DNA of 64,000 bases. It comes from Poritiphilus flavus (GTDB taxonomy: Bacteria; Bacteroidota; Bacteroidia; Flavobacteriales; Flavobacteriaceae). The notes under the pieces were generated by a model. It had not been told where the DNA came from. It saw nothing but the letters and a program-made list of their open reading frames with translations, and searched no databases. The stretch covers positions 62,001 to 126,000 of the forward strand of contig NZ_WXYO01000007.1 of NCBI RefSeq assembly GCF_009901585.1, in the 5' to 3' direction. How positions within the stretch are numbered: position 1 is the stretch's first letter; every line of letters begins with the position of its first letter. This document shows positions 35,744 through 44,380 of this stretch, piece by piece. The position numbers were made by a program, and so were the translations under genes.

Positions 35744-36196
35744 ATGAAAAACATTACCCTCTTAGTTATTTTGCTTTTGTCTCTGCATGTCGCTGCCCAG
35801 TCCGAGGAAATGGCAGTTCAAAAGACCATTGAAGCTTTTTTTGACGGTTTCCACAAACAGGATTCCATCATAATGAAGCAAACGGTTTCTGAAGAACCTA
35901 TTTTACAAACGATAGGAAAAAATAAAGAGGGTGAGACCCTGGTACGGACGGAGAAATTTGAAAAGTTGATCAAGTCGATTGTTTCTATTCCCGACAGCGT
36001 TAAATTCCAGGAAAAACTACTTTCCTTCAATATCCAGATTGACGGAGCCATGGCCAATGCCTGGACCCCATATGAGTTCTGGTTAAATGACAAATTCCAT
36101 CATTGCGGGGTAAATTCTTTCCAGCTTTTCAATGACGGTTCCGGTTGGAAGATCATCTATCTAATCGATACACGAAGGCGCGAAGGCTGCCAGTAA
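35744..36196 (+). CDS. Secreted NTF2-like (SnoaL/DUF4440-type) protein
   Basis: This 150-residue protein has a signal peptide ending VAA followed by Gln (Q-rule). It has the cone-shaped NTF2-like fold pattern: helix QKTIEAFFDGFHKQDSIIM, strands MANAWTPYEFWLNDKFHHCG, and the terminal DGSGWKIIYLIDTRR. Proteins of this class bind small ligands or act as enzymes of many kinds. The exact function is not visible. It has its own -7 box and lies 191 bp upstream of dnaK, with palindromes between them that could regulate dnaK. Confidence 0.85.
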   Translation: MKNITLLVILLLSLHVAAQSEEMAVQKTIEAFFDGFHKQDSIIMKQTVSEEPILQTIGKNKEGETLVRTEKFEKLIKSIVSIPDSVKFQEKLLSFNIQIDGAMANAWTPYEFWLNDKFHHCGVNSFQLFNDGSGWKIIYLIDTRRREGCQ

Positions 36197-36296
36197 ATCA
36201 GCAATTCAATACTTCACTACTGAGCTGATTTTTGCCAGATCCCACTAGAAACACTTGAAATTACAGGGCTAAACAGGCCTACAGTCATAATTGCAA

Positions 36297-36309
36297 TGAC
36301 ATCATGTCA
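36297..36309. promoter_or_regulatory. Palindrome TGACAT-C-ATGTCA upstream of dnaK
   Basis: Perfect 6-bp arms with a 1-bp centre, which contain GACA-N3-TGTC as found upstream of clpB. Its centre is 84 bp upstream of the dnaK ATG. Confidence 0.4.
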
Positions 36310-36332
36310 GTTTTGCTGTATTGGCATATTGT

Positions 36333-36345
36333 TTGACACTGTCAA
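36333..36345. promoter_or_regulatory. Palindrome TTGACA-C-TGTCAA upstream of dnaK
   Basis: Perfect 6-bp arms with a 1-bp centre, located 36 bp downstream of the other palindrome and about 48 bp upstream of the dnaK ATG. Confidence 0.4.
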
Positions 36346-36386
36346 GTTGATTTAAACTGAGAAACACGAATTTAAAACAACATATA

Positions 36387-38294
36387 ATGAGTAAGATAAT
36401 TGGAATAGATTTAGGAACAACAAACTCTTGCGTTTCAGTGATGGAAGGTAATGAGCCCGTTGTGATCCCTAATGCGGAAGGAAAGCGCACCACACCCTCC
36501 GTAATTGCGTTTGTAGAGGGTGGTGAGATTAAGGTGGGGGATCCGGCTAAGAGACAGGCGGTAACGAATCCGCATAAGACCATTTATTCCATAAAACGCT
36601 TTATGGGGAACAAGTACTCTGAATCTCAAAAAGAGGCAGACAGGGTACCATATAAAGTGGTAAAAGGAGATAATAACACTCCCAGGGTAGATATTGACGG
36701 ACGTTTGTACACTCCTCAGGAATTATCAGCCATGATCCTTCAGAAAATGAAGAAAACCGCGGAAGATTACCTGGGGCAGACAGTGAGCCAGGCAGTGATC
36801 ACGGTTCCTGCTTATTTTAACGATGCTCAAAGACAAGCTACAAAAGAGGCGGGTGAGATTGCCGGACTTAAGGTTGAGCGAATCATTAACGAGCCTACTG
36901 CGGCTTCCCTTGCGTACGGACTGGATAAAAAAGATACAGATCAAAAAATAGTGGTCTTCGATTTTGGAGGGGGTACACATGACGTTTCCATCCTGGAACT
37001 GGGTGATGGTGTATTTGAGGTATTGGCCACGGACGGTGACACTCACCTGGGTGGTGACGATGTAGATCAAAAAATAATTGACTGGTTGGCGGATGAGTTC
37101 AAAAAAGATGAGGGAATAGACCTTAGAGATGATGCTATGGCCTTGCAGCGCCTGAGAGAGGCTGCTGAAAAGGCAAAGATTGAATTGTCTTCCTCTGCCC
37201 AGACTGAGATCAACCTGCCCTATGTTACGGCTACGGCTTCAGGACCTAAACACCTTGTAAGGACCCTGGCAAAGTCTAAGTTCGAGCAGTTGATCGCTGA
37301 TCTTGTTAAAAGAACTATCGAACCTTGTGAGACCGCTTTAAAGTCTGCCGGACTGTCTAAAAGCGATATCGATGAGATTATCCTGGTAGGAGGTTCCACC
37401 CGGATCCCTGCTGTTCAGGAAGCCGTTGAGAAATTCTTCGGTAAGAAGCCGTCAAAAGGGGTAAACCCTGATGAGGTGGTTGCTGTTGGTGCCGCAATTC
37501 AAGGTGGGGTACTTACGGGAGATGTGAAAGACGTATTGCTTTTGGATGTAACACCTTTATCCCTTGGTATTGAAACTATGGGCGGTGTAATGACGAAATT
37601 GATCGATGCCAATACGACAATCCCAACAAAAAAGTCTCAGATATTTTCAACCGCGGCAGACAATCAACCCTCAGTGGAAATTCACGTGCTTCAGGGAGAG
37701 CGTCCGATGGCAGGAGACAATAAGACCATAGGAAGGTTCCATCTGGATGGGATCCCTCCTGCACCTAGAGGTACTCCTCAGATTGAGGTAACCTTTGATA
37801 TTGATGCCAATGGTATCATCAAAGTATCTGCCACAGATAAGGCTACAAATAAAACCCAGGATATCCGTATCGAAGCTTCTTCAGGACTTACAGAAGAGGA
37901 GATCGAAAAGATGAAAGCCGAGGCCGAAGCCAATGCGGAAGCTGATAAAAAAGCCAAAGAAACAGCAGATAAGCTCAACGAAGCGGATAGTATGATCTTC
38001 CAGACCGAGAAGCAACTTAGCGAGTTTGGAGATAAGCTGTCTGAAGACAAAAAGAAACCTATCGAAGACGCGTTGGAAGAGCTGAAAAAGGCATACGAAT
38101 CCAAGGATCTGGCAGTGATCAGCCCTGCGCTGGAGAAGATCAACGAAGCCTGGAAAGTTGCTTCTGAGGAGATGTATAAAGCACAGGCTGAAGCCCAGCA
38201 GGCCACTTCTTCAAACGGAAGCGATACCGCATCCCAGGATCAGTCTAAAGAAGGAGATAATGTAGAAGACGTAGACTTCGAAGAAGTGAAATAA
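36387..38294 (+). CDS. dnaK: Chaperone protein DnaK (Hsp70)
   Basis: This 635-residue Hsp70 opens with [20 protein letters not shown] and has the ATPase motifs [27 protein letters not shown] and [16 protein letters not shown]. The substrate-binding domain includes [16 protein letters not shown] and [17 protein letters not shown], and the C-terminal lid ends in an acidic tail ([14 protein letters not shown]). It binds unfolded segments and, with DnaJ, GrpE and ClpB, refolds proteins. dnaJ and grpE are not beside it here. It is monocistronic with a strong terminator, and two palindromes precede it. Confidence 0.98.
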   Translation: MSKIIGIDLGTTNSCVSVMEGNEPVVIPNAEGKRTTPSVIAFVEGGEIKVGDPAKRQAVTNPHKTIYSIKRFMGNKYSESQKEADRVPYKVVKGDNNTPRVDIDGRLYTPQELSAMILQKMKKTAEDYLGQTVSQAVITVPAYFNDAQRQATKEAGEIAGLKVERIINEPTAASLAYGLDKKDTDQKIVVFDFGGGTHDVSILELGDGVFEVLATDGDTHLGGDDVDQKIIDWLADEFKKDEGIDLRDDAMALQRLREAAEKAKIELSSSAQTEINLPYVTATASGPKHLVRTLAKSKFEQLIADLVKRTIEPCETALKSAGLSKSDIDEIILVGGSTRIPAVQEAVEKFFGKKPSKGVNPDEVVAVGAAIQGGVLTGDVKDVLLLDVTPLSLGIETMGGVMTKLIDANTTIPTKKSQIFSTAADNQPSVEIHVLQGERPMAGDNKTIGRFHLDGIPPAPRGTPQIEVTFDIDANGIIKVSATDKATNKTQDIRIEASSGLTEEEIEKMKAEAEANAEADKKAKETADKLNEADSMIFQTEKQLSEFGDKLSEDKKKPIEDALEELKKAYESKDLAVISPALEKINEAWKVASEEMYKAQAEAQQATSSNGSDTASQDQSKEGDNVEDVDFEEVK

Positions 38295-38320
38295 GAATAA
38301 CTAAGTTTATGCGTTAATAA

Positions 38321-38347
38321 AAAGGCGGGTTTTTCCCGCCTTTTTTT
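38321..38347 (+). terminator. Terminator of dnaK
   Basis: AAAGGCGGG (38321-38329) and CCCGCCTTT (38335-38343) form a perfect 9-bp stem around a 5-nt T loop, followed by a T-run. Confidence 0.92.
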
Positions 38348-38356
38348 GGTATACAT

Positions 38357-38390
38357 TTTGTTCTAGTTGAAGGAGAATAAAGTAATTTTG
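38357..38390 (+). promoter_or_regulatory. Promoter of the gene at 38396 (possible leaderless start)
   Basis: TTTG (38357-38360) is followed after 22 nt by a perfect -7 box TAATTTTG (38383-38390). The ATG at 38396 lies 6 nt past the box, about where transcription should start, so the message may be leaderless. Confidence 0.6.
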
Positions 38391-38395
38391 TGTAT

Positions 38396-39337
38396 ATGAT
38401 AAAAAACTACTCTGATACATTTTGTAAGATTTTATCCATTAGCTGGCTGATACTGGGTGCAACTTTGTTGCGAGCACAGGAACCCAAAATCTTTAGCAGG
38501 GCGGACTTTGATCTGAAGGGAAGAGTAAAATCCTGCCTTGTTATTACTGATTACGGTAAAGAAGAATTCGAATTTAACGAAGCCGGTCTGCTGACAAAAT
38601 CCGTGACGCGGTTCAATGAAAAAGACTACGATGTTACCTACTACAAATATCAGGGAGATGAATTGATTGAACGCCGAAATGAAAACTATCGGGACGGACT
38701 TTTTGACAAGTATACCTCAATAGCCCATATTTACGAAATAGATACCCTGGAGAACAGGAAGGTAACAGAAAGAATTCTTTCCTACGCCAAAGAATTCCTG
38801 GATCAATACGAATATTTGTACGACGAAGAGAACCGCCTGGTCAAAATAACCCGTTCTAATAACGAAGGAATAGACGAAACCAAAATAGAATACACTACCT
38901 ACAAGGACGAGAACACCCAATCCACCTACCTCAACGGTAGTCTTTTAAGATCTGTCAGAACTTCGGCAAAGAAGAAAAAAGGCATTGATTACAAATTGGT
39001 GCTGACCAAAGATTTTATTCAGGGAATTCCCAGTAAAGCTGTGGAGGCCCTATACGATAAGGAAGGAAAGTTGATCTCTGAACAGGAGTTTCAGTATGAC
39101 GAATCCAAGAAATCTTTTAAGCCTTCCAGCCTTATAAATTATAGTTACAACGAAAACGGTTTGCTTAGTGCAACCGCCCGAACCTCTGGATCCCTTGAAG
39201 AACGCAAGGAATACATCTACCAGTTTGACGGAGGGGCAGACGGGAACTGGATCAAGCAGATCATCACTCCTGAAAATTCCTATACCACCAGACGGATCGT
39301 TTATTTTGAACCCCTGGAGGCAGAGGTAGAAGAGTAG
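38396..39337 (+). CDS. Hypothetical secreted protein with RHS/YD-like strand pattern
   Basis: This 313-residue protein has a signal peptide ending LLRA followed by Gln. The rest is beta-rich with YD-like repeated pieces: YQGDELIERRNENYRDG, EYLYDEENRLVKITRSNNEG, ALYDKEGKLISEQEFQYDES, INYSYNENGLLSATARTSG. Such EFxFNExGLL-type patterns resemble short wall-associated or RHS-like repeats seen in many Bacteroidetes proteins of unknown role. No toxin C-terminal domain is visible. I chose the ATG at 38396 rather than the GTG at 38390, which is part of the -7 box. It is monocistronic, after dnaK. Confidence 0.75.
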   Translation: MIKNYSDTFCKILSISWLILGATLLRAQEPKIFSRADFDLKGRVKSCLVITDYGKEEFEFNEAGLLTKSVTRFNEKDYDVTYYKYQGDELIERRNENYRDGLFDKYTSIAHIYEIDTLENRKVTERILSYAKEFLDQYEYLYDEENRLVKITRSNNEGIDETKIEYTTYKDENTQSTYLNGSLLRSVRTSAKKKKGIDYKLVLTKDFIQGIPSKAVEALYDKEGKLISEQEFQYDESKKSFKPSSLINYSYNENGLLSATARTSGSLEERKEYIYQFDGGADGNWIKQIITPENSYTTRRIVYFEPLEAEVEE

Positions 39338-39395
39338 GGGGTACAGATCCCAACCCCAGAAATGTTGAAGCCACTTACGGCATAAATGAGAGAAA

Positions 39396-39944
39396 CTATT
39401 TATCCCATTCCTCTTTAAGGATTCCGTAGCAACAGGTATTCCTTTTGAAGCCATCGGTCAGATAGATGTTCTTCCTCAAAATACCTTCAAGTACGGCCCC
39501 GAGCTTTTCCACGGCTTTACGGGACTGAATATTGCGTTCATCCACCCGGAATTCCACTTTTTCCATCCCCATTTCCTCAAAAGCATAGTCGATCATCAGC
39601 TTTTTCATATGGGTATTCAGACCACTGCCGTGAAATTCCCTGCCTATCCAGGTGGAACCAATCTCTACGGTTTTATTTCTCCCGTCGATATGCATATAAC
39701 GACTGCTTCCGGCATATTTGGAAGAGCGTTTGTCAAAGATGATCAGCGGTAAAGCGCTGCCCTGGTCTTGCAGTTTGAGGGCCCTGATCACATATTGCTC
39801 CAGGGCTGATGACGTACTGATTTCTGAAGGAGAATACTGAATGAGTCTTTCCTGGGAGGCTACTTCCAAAAGATGATGATAGTTATCCAGGGTCAATGGG
39901 GATAAAAGCACTACTTCATCTTCCAGTATCAATGTTTTGCTCAT
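39396..39944 (-). CDS. GNAT-family N-acetyltransferase (RimJ/RimL-like)
   Basis: This 182-residue protein has the GNAT fold: an N-terminal helix-strand region (VVLLSPLTLDNYHHLLEV), the acetyl-CoA-binding segment EFHGSGLNTHMKKLMIDYAF and the following KVEFRVDERNIQSRKAVEKLGAVLEG typical of RimJ/RimL proteins that acetylate protein N-termini or small molecules. The substrate cannot be told. Its first 4 bp overlap the stop of the upstream esterase gene on the same strand, so the two are co-transcribed. Confidence 0.9.
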   Translation of the reverse strand: MSKTLILEDEVVLLSPLTLDNYHHLLEVASQERLIQYSPSEISTSSALEQYVIRALKLQDQGSALPLIIFDKRSSKYAGSSRYMHIDGRNKTVEIGSTWIGREFHGSGLNTHMKKLMIDYAFEEMGMEKVEFRVDERNIQSRKAVEKLGAVLEGILRKNIYLTDGFKRNTCCYGILKEEWDK

Positions 39945-40588
39945 GAGATAAGTTGTTGAATGATGGATTTTTGTATTTCGTGACCTCCTTCGAAAGTGAT
40001 GGCATCAACTTTTTGCGGAAACAGGCTTTGTAACCTCACTAACTCCTGCTGATATCTTTGTGGTGTTATGAATTCATCCTCTGTGCCTGCAATCACCGTG
40101 ACGCGGATATCGGCATTTTCCAAAAACCTGAAGTCCTCCTCGCTCAATTCCTTGGGAACACCACCCGCATAGAGTATCAACCTGTCGCACTTGGGCCTTC
40201 TTAAAGCCAGCCATCTCAAGGCGATAGACACTCCTTGTGAAAAACCGAATAACAGTCTTTCCACATCATCGGGCAGATCTTCAGCCTGGTAAACCTCGTC
40301 CAGGTAATTCATCACGTTTTCAATTTCCTCGGCGGTATTTTCACGCGTCAGCCAGCTGGCACCTACATGTTTATAGGCATTGCCAAGATAATACTTGGCA
40401 GGTGCCTGTGGTGCGATGAAATAGTTCGCTTTGGGATCAAGATCTTCAAAGTACCTTAGAAAGTAACGACTCAGGTAGCCTATTCCATGAAAGACCATCC
40501 AGATATTCCGGGTTTCAGGAGTTATGGCATTTAAAGTGGCATAGGTGTTGGAGGCCTTGTAGTGCACTCTCTTCTCACTTGAATTCAT
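39941..40588 (-). CDS. Alpha/beta hydrolase, phospholipase/carboxylesterase-like
   Basis: This 215-residue alpha/beta hydrolase has the nucleophile elbow FGFSQGVSIALRWL (GFSQG), an oxyanion-region WMVFHGIGYLSRYF, the Asp near AGTEDEFITPQRY and the catalytic His in FEGGHEIQKS. The short form is like YpfH/phospholipase-carboxylesterase proteins. The likely substrate is a small ester. It is first in a two-gene operon with the GNAT gene and diverges from the MenI-like thioesterase. No signal peptide is present. Confidence 0.88.
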   Translation of the reverse strand: MNSSEKRVHYKASNTYATLNAITPETRNIWMVFHGIGYLSRYFLRYFEDLDPKANYFIAPQAPAKYYLGNAYKHVGASWLTRENTAEEIENVMNYLDEVYQAEDLPDDVERLLFGFSQGVSIALRWLALRRPKCDRLILYAGGVPKELSEEDFRFLENADIRVTVIAGTEDEFITPQRYQQELVRLQSLFPQKVDAITFEGGHEIQKSIIQQLIS

Positions 40589-40629
40589 AAATCAAATATA
40601 AGGCAATAGGCATTCTTATTCGTATGGCT

Positions 40630-40637
40630 TAGCTTTG
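40630..40637 (+). promoter_or_regulatory. -7 box of the MenI-like gene
   Basis: TAGCTTTG matches TAnnTTTG, 18 nt upstream of the ATG at 40656. The box also contains a TTG in the frame of the gene, which is not the start. Confidence 0.6.
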
Positions 40638-40655
40638 CAAAAAAAAATAGACTTT

Positions 40656-41078
40656 ATGAACGAATACAAGGAAAAGATTCTCAGTGTTTGCAATGAGATT
40701 TGCAAGGGGACCCTAATGGAAACCCTGGAAATTGAATATATAGATGTGGGCGAGAATTTTCTTGTGGCCAGGATGCCGGTGAGCCCTAAGGTTCATCAAC
40801 CGGATGGCGTACTTCACGGAGGGGCCACCGCAGCACTTGCCGAGAGTGTTGGCAGTGCGGCCTCTTACGTATTTCTGGATGGAAAGAAGTTCTTTGTGCG
40901 GGGCATAGAGATCTCTGCAAATCACGTAAAAAGCATCAAAGAGGGTGACGTTTTTGCCCGGGCTACCTTGCTCCATAACGGACGCACAACGCAACTGTGG
41001 GATATCAGAATAACAGATAAGGATGAACAACTGATCTCCTTATGCAAGTTAACGACAATTGCCCTGCCCAGGGAGTAA
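40656..41078 (+). CDS. menI: Hotdog thioesterase, probable 1,4-dihydroxy-2-naphthoyl-CoA hydrolase
   Basis: This 140-residue PaaI-type hotdog protein has PKVHQPDGVLHGGATAALAE, in which the HGG motif and Glu form the active site, plus SAASYVFLDGKKFFVRGIEI. In menaquinone synthesis such a thioesterase hydrolyses DHNA-CoA to DHNA before MenA acts. The assignment rests on context: menF starts 1 bp after its stop and menD follows. I chose the ATG at 40656; an upstream TTG falls inside the -7 box. Other CoA esters remain possible. Confidence 0.8.
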   Translation: MNEYKEKILSVCNEICKGTLMETLEIEYIDVGENFLVARMPVSPKVHQPDGVLHGGATAALAESVGSAASYVFLDGKKFFVRGIEISANHVKSIKEGDVFARATLLHNGRTTQLWDIRITDKDEQLISLCKLTTIALPRE

Positions 41079-41079
41079 G

Positions 41080-42138
41080 ATGGATTTTGAAAATTTCTTA
41101 CTGAAAGCTGAGGACCATCTCACTCGTAAAATTCCTTTCGTTCTCTACAGAAAGCCTTCTGATCCTTTGGTAAAAGGTATTTTTCAAAGGGATGAGCATT
41201 CCTTCTTCCTCAGTGACTTTACAGAAAGAGGTTTTGTTTTTGCTCCTTTTAATTCGAACAAACCAGCGTTGTTATTGAGGCCGGACGAACAAGTCAGCAC
41301 ATCTTACCAGCATGGCGCGAATAAGACTGGTCAACTCACCGAGCCTCCAGCGGCTGATACCCAAGCTCAGCAGTTCCATCTGGATCTGGTCGCTAAAGGC
41401 ATTGCTAAAATTAAGGCCGGGGACTTGGAGAAGGTTGTGCTTTCCAGAAACATCGAGGCCAGGGGTCATCATTCCCCTTTAAAAGTATTCCAAACTCTGC
41501 TAAATAAGTACATTACCGCATTTTGTTATTTATGGTACCATCCGGTTTCAGGCCTTTGGATGGGAGCCACGCCAGAAACACTAGTGTCCATTCGTAAAAA
41601 TGAGCTGACTACCATGTCCCTTGCTGGCACATATTCCTATCAGGATGGAAAGCCACCGGTTTGGACCACCAAGGAAAGGAAAGAACAGGGTTTAGTGACA
41701 ACTTATCTTTTGGATAAACTTAGACCATTTACCACGGCGCTGGAACTAACCGAAGAAAATGCGGTAAGGGCTGGACAACTCTGGCATTTGATGTCCCAAA
41801 TAAGGGGTAGGTTAAAAAAGAATGAATTGGGTGAGGTGATCAGGGCATTACATCCGACTCCGGCGGTTTGTGGTATCCCTTTGGAGGTAGCCAAAGATTT
41901 TATCCTGGAAAAGGAAGGATATGACAGGGAGTTTTACACCGGCTATCTCGGGGAATTGGGCTTGGATGGCGAGTCTGATTGTGACCTTTACGTGAATCTT
42001 CGGTGCATGCAACTGGTCAATGATATGGCCCTTGTTTATGTTGGTGGTGGGATCACCGCTGAGTCTGATCCGCAAAGTGAATGGGGGGAAACTGTGGCCA
42101 AGAGTAATACTATGCTAAAAGCCCTATTTAATTCATGA
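41080..42138 (+). CDS. menF: Isochorismate synthase, menaquinone-specific
   Basis: This 352-residue chorismate-binding enzyme converts chorismate to isochorismate at the head of menaquinone synthesis. It carries IAKIKAGDLEKVVLSRNIEA, LWMGATPETLVSIR, SLAGTYSYQ, and the metal and substrate motifs HPTPAVCGIPLEVA and EGYDREFYTGYLGELG. The ATG at 41080 lies one base after the MenI-like stop, so translation is coupled. Siderophore or salicylate roles are possible for this family, but menD 46 bp downstream decides for menaquinone. The N-terminal half is shorter than in E. coli MenF, as in other Bacteroidetes. Confidence 0.93.
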   Translation: MDFENFLLKAEDHLTRKIPFVLYRKPSDPLVKGIFQRDEHSFFLSDFTERGFVFAPFNSNKPALLLRPDEQVSTSYQHGANKTGQLTEPPAADTQAQQFHLDLVAKGIAKIKAGDLEKVVLSRNIEARGHHSPLKVFQTLLNKYITAFCYLWYHPVSGLWMGATPETLVSIRKNELTTMSLAGTYSYQDGKPPVWTTKERKEQGLVTTYLLDKLRPFTTALELTEENAVRAGQLWHLMSQIRGRLKKNELGEVIRALHPTPAVCGIPLEVAKDFILEKEGYDREFYTGYLGELGLDGESDCDLYVNLRCMQLVNDMALVYVGGGITAESDPQSEWGETVAKSNTMLKALFNS

Positions 42139-42144
42139 GAATTA

Positions 42145-42175
42145 TTGGGAAGAAGTTAGTTGCGTTGTATTTTTG
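42145..42175 (+). promoter_or_regulatory. Internal promoter before menD (possible near-leaderless start)
   Basis: TTG (42145-42147) is followed after 20 nt by a perfect -7 box TATTTTTG (42168-42175). The menD ATG at 42185 is only 10 nt past the box, implying a leader of a few nucleotides. Confidence 0.6.
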
Positions 42176-42184
42176 AATGTTTTT

Positions 42185-43930
42185 ATGAAATATTCCAATA
42201 TTCCCGCTGCACAATCTGTAGTTTATCATTGCAAGGCCCGAGCTGTAAAAGATATTGTGATATCTCCGGGTTCCAGAAATGCCCCACTGACCATTGGTTT
42301 TACGGAAGATCCATTTTTTAATTGTTACAGTATTGTGGATGAGCGATGCGCGGCTTTTTTCGCCCTGGGAATAGCACAACAGACCGGGCGGCCCGTGGCT
42401 GTTGTATGCACTTCCGGTAGTGCGGTGTTGAACTACTTCCCGGCAGTTTCTGAGGCTTTTTACAGCGATATTCCTATGCTGGTAATTTCTGCGGACCGCC
42501 CCCCAAAAAAGATCGATATAGGGGATGGGCAAACCATAAGGCAGGAAAACGTTTTTGGCCATCTAATAGGATACTCGGCAAATCTGAAATTGGATTGTCG
42601 CGCTGAGGAATATTCAGAGGAAACGCTTTCAAACCCGGAAATCTCCAAAAAGCAGGAAGAGGTGCAACATCATAATGATGGTGAATTGAATAAGGCTTTC
42701 AACATCGCGATAAAGGATAAGTGTCCGGTTCATATCAACGTTCCTTTTGAAGAACCGCTTTACGAAAAGTTTACGGAAATGTCAGTTTCGCCTGTGGTAT
42801 TGGAATCCGATGAGGTGTCAGGCCAACGGGATTCACTTTCAGACCTGGATCAGTTCGCGGAGATCTGGAATTCGAGTTCCAGGAAAATGATCCTGGTTGG
42901 GGTTTCATCACCGGGAGCCCTGGATCAGGATGTGCTGGACGCTTTGGGAAATGACCCGACGGTGCTGGTGTTGACCGAAACCACCTCGAACCTGCATCAC
43001 CCCAATTTTTTTCCCAGCATTGACAGCATCGTTGCGCCCATAGAAAAATCAGAAGATAAAGACGGTTTATTTTCCGATCTTCAGCCGGAAGTACTGCTTA
43101 CCTTTGGTGGAATGATCGTTTCCAAGAAGATAAAGGCCTTCCTGAGAAATTACCAACCCAGCCATCACTGGCATATAGATACTAAAAAAGCCTACGATAC
43201 TTTCTTCTGCCTTTCAAACCATTTTGTATCAGGAGCCAATGACTTTTTTAAAGCCTTTCTTCCCCTATGTAAGACTTCCGAAGAGGGCTATTATAGCCGG
43301 TGGGAATCGGTAAGGCAGCGGTATCTCGCAAAGCGATCTGAATACCTCGGGCAGATCCCTTTTTCTGATCTGAAGGTGTTTCAGCACATTCAGGGCACCA
43401 TCCCTAAAGGCTACCAGGTTCATTTGGCCAATAGCTCAACAGTGCGATATTCTCAACTAATGGATATGGACGCCTCCCTGAGGGTTTTTAGCAACCGGGG
43501 AACCAGTGGGATAGATGGCAGTACCTCCACCGCTATTGGCGGGGCCTTGTACGATACTAATCCTACACTTCTCATCTCAGGGGACCTCAGCTTCCTTTAC
43601 GACAGCAATGCACTTTGGAATAATTATATACGTGCGGATTTCAGGATGATCGTCATCAATAACGAGGGAGGTGGTATTTTCAGGATACTACCAGGCAAAG
43701 AAGAAACGAATAACTTCAAGGACTATTTTGAGACTGTTCATAAACTGGATTTTGCCAGGCTCTGTGCACTTTATAACATCGATCATTCACTGGTGACCGA
43801 TGAGGAGGGACTAAGCCGGGAACTCTCTGGCTTTTACGAGCCCTCGCATACCCCTAAACTTCTGGAGATTAGGACTCCCAGGGATCAGAATGACAAAATT
43901 TTGCTTACATATTTTGATTTTCTATCTTAG
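42185..43930 (+). CDS. menD: SEPHCHC synthase (MenD), TPP-dependent
   Basis: This 581-residue protein uses thiamine diphosphate to add the succinyl semialdehyde carbanion from 2-oxoglutarate to isochorismate. The N-terminal domain has IVISPGSRNAPLTIGF and CAAFFALGIAQQTGRPVAV, and the C-terminal TPP domain has NRGTSGIDGSTSTAIGGAL and GDLSFLYDSNALWNN followed by VINNEGGGIFRILPG. The ATG at 42185 gives the standard N-terminus; a TTG upstream is inside the -7 box. Family residues are intact. It is 46 bp after menF and probably has its own promoter. Confidence 0.95.
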   Translation: MKYSNIPAAQSVVYHCKARAVKDIVISPGSRNAPLTIGFTEDPFFNCYSIVDERCAAFFALGIAQQTGRPVAVVCTSGSAVLNYFPAVSEAFYSDIPMLVISADRPPKKIDIGDGQTIRQENVFGHLIGYSANLKLDCRAEEYSEETLSNPEISKKQEEVQHHNDGELNKAFNIAIKDKCPVHINVPFEEPLYEKFTEMSVSPVVLESDEVSGQRDSLSDLDQFAEIWNSSSRKMILVGVSSPGALDQDVLDALGNDPTVLVLTETTSNLHHPNFFPSIDSIVAPIEKSEDKDGLFSDLQPEVLLTFGGMIVSKKIKAFLRNYQPSHHWHIDTKKAYDTFFCLSNHFVSGANDFFKAFLPLCKTSEEGYYSRWESVRQRYLAKRSEYLGQIPFSDLKVFQHIQGTIPKGYQVHLANSSTVRYSQLMDMDASLRVFSNRGTSGIDGSTSTAIGGALYDTNPTLLISGDLSFLYDSNALWNNYIRADFRMIVINNEGGGIFRILPGKEETNNFKDYFETVHKLDFARLCALYNIDHSLVTDEEGLSRELSGFYEPSHTPKLLEIRTPRDQNDKILLTYFDFLS

Positions 43931-43966
43931 GCCATCTGTTATAAAAACTATATAAACACTAACGTT

Positions 43967-44311
43967 ATGAGCAGTAAAAGAGATGAATTGATCGAGCAGT
44001 ACGCCGCCGACATCCAGACAAAATTTGACCAGAGTCCGGACATGGATCTTCTAACTAAAGTGACTATTGGCCTGGGTCCGGCAATCTACAATCTTGATGC
44101 TTCCAAAGTATCCGGTTCCGATGAGGGCGAACTTGAAACCGTGAAAAACAATTTCCTCATTAAAAAGCTGGGTCTTGCGGATTCCCCGGAGCTTATGGAA
44201 GCCATAAAAAGCGTTATCAATACTTATGGCGCTTCCGAAAGAAATAAACACCGAGCGGTGGTGTATTATATGCTCGCCAGGCATTTTAACAAGGAAGCTG
44301 TTTACAACTAA
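43967..44311 (+). CDS. DUF2853-family protein
   Basis: This small soluble protein of 114 residues matches the DUF2853 pattern: ELIEQYAADIQTKF near the start, VTIGLGPAIYNLDASKVS in the middle, and YYMLARHFNKEAVY at the C-terminus. It is mostly helical. No function is established for the family that I know of. It sits 36 bp after menD on the same strand and ends at a strong terminator. menB, which often follows menD in Bacteroidetes, is not here. Confidence 0.85.
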   Translation: MSSKRDELIEQYAADIQTKFDQSPDMDLLTKVTIGLGPAIYNLDASKVSGSDEGELETVKNNFLIKKLGLADSPELMEAIKSVINTYGASERNKHRAVVYYMLARHFNKEAVYN

Positions 44312-44333
44312 TCCGAAGTAAAAATAGGATCAG

Positions 44334-44357
44334 GCCGCCATTTACTGGCGGCTTTTT
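44334..44357 (+). terminator. Terminator of the menF-menD-DUF2853 transcript
   Basis: GCCGCCA (44334-44340) pairs with TGGCGGC (44346-44352) around a 5-nt loop, followed by TTTTT. Confidence 0.92.
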
Positions 44358-44368
44358 ACTTTTAAACC

Positions 44369-44376
44369 TACCTTTG
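44369..44376 (+). promoter_or_regulatory. -7 box of the CvfB-like gene (possible leaderless start)
   Basis: TACCTTTG matches TAnnTTTG perfectly. The ATG at 44381 is 5 nt past the box, so the start codon would lie at or within a few nt of the transcription start. Confidence 0.6.
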
Positions 44377-44380
44377 CAAT

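Noticed and set aside
36297-36345. CIRCE-type HrcA operator before dnaK
   Set aside because: The palindromes are short and do not match the CIRCE arms TTAGCACTC or its 9-bp spacer.
42173-42184. TTG start for menD
   Set aside because: It lies in the -7 box and the ATG at 42185 gives the usual N-terminus.
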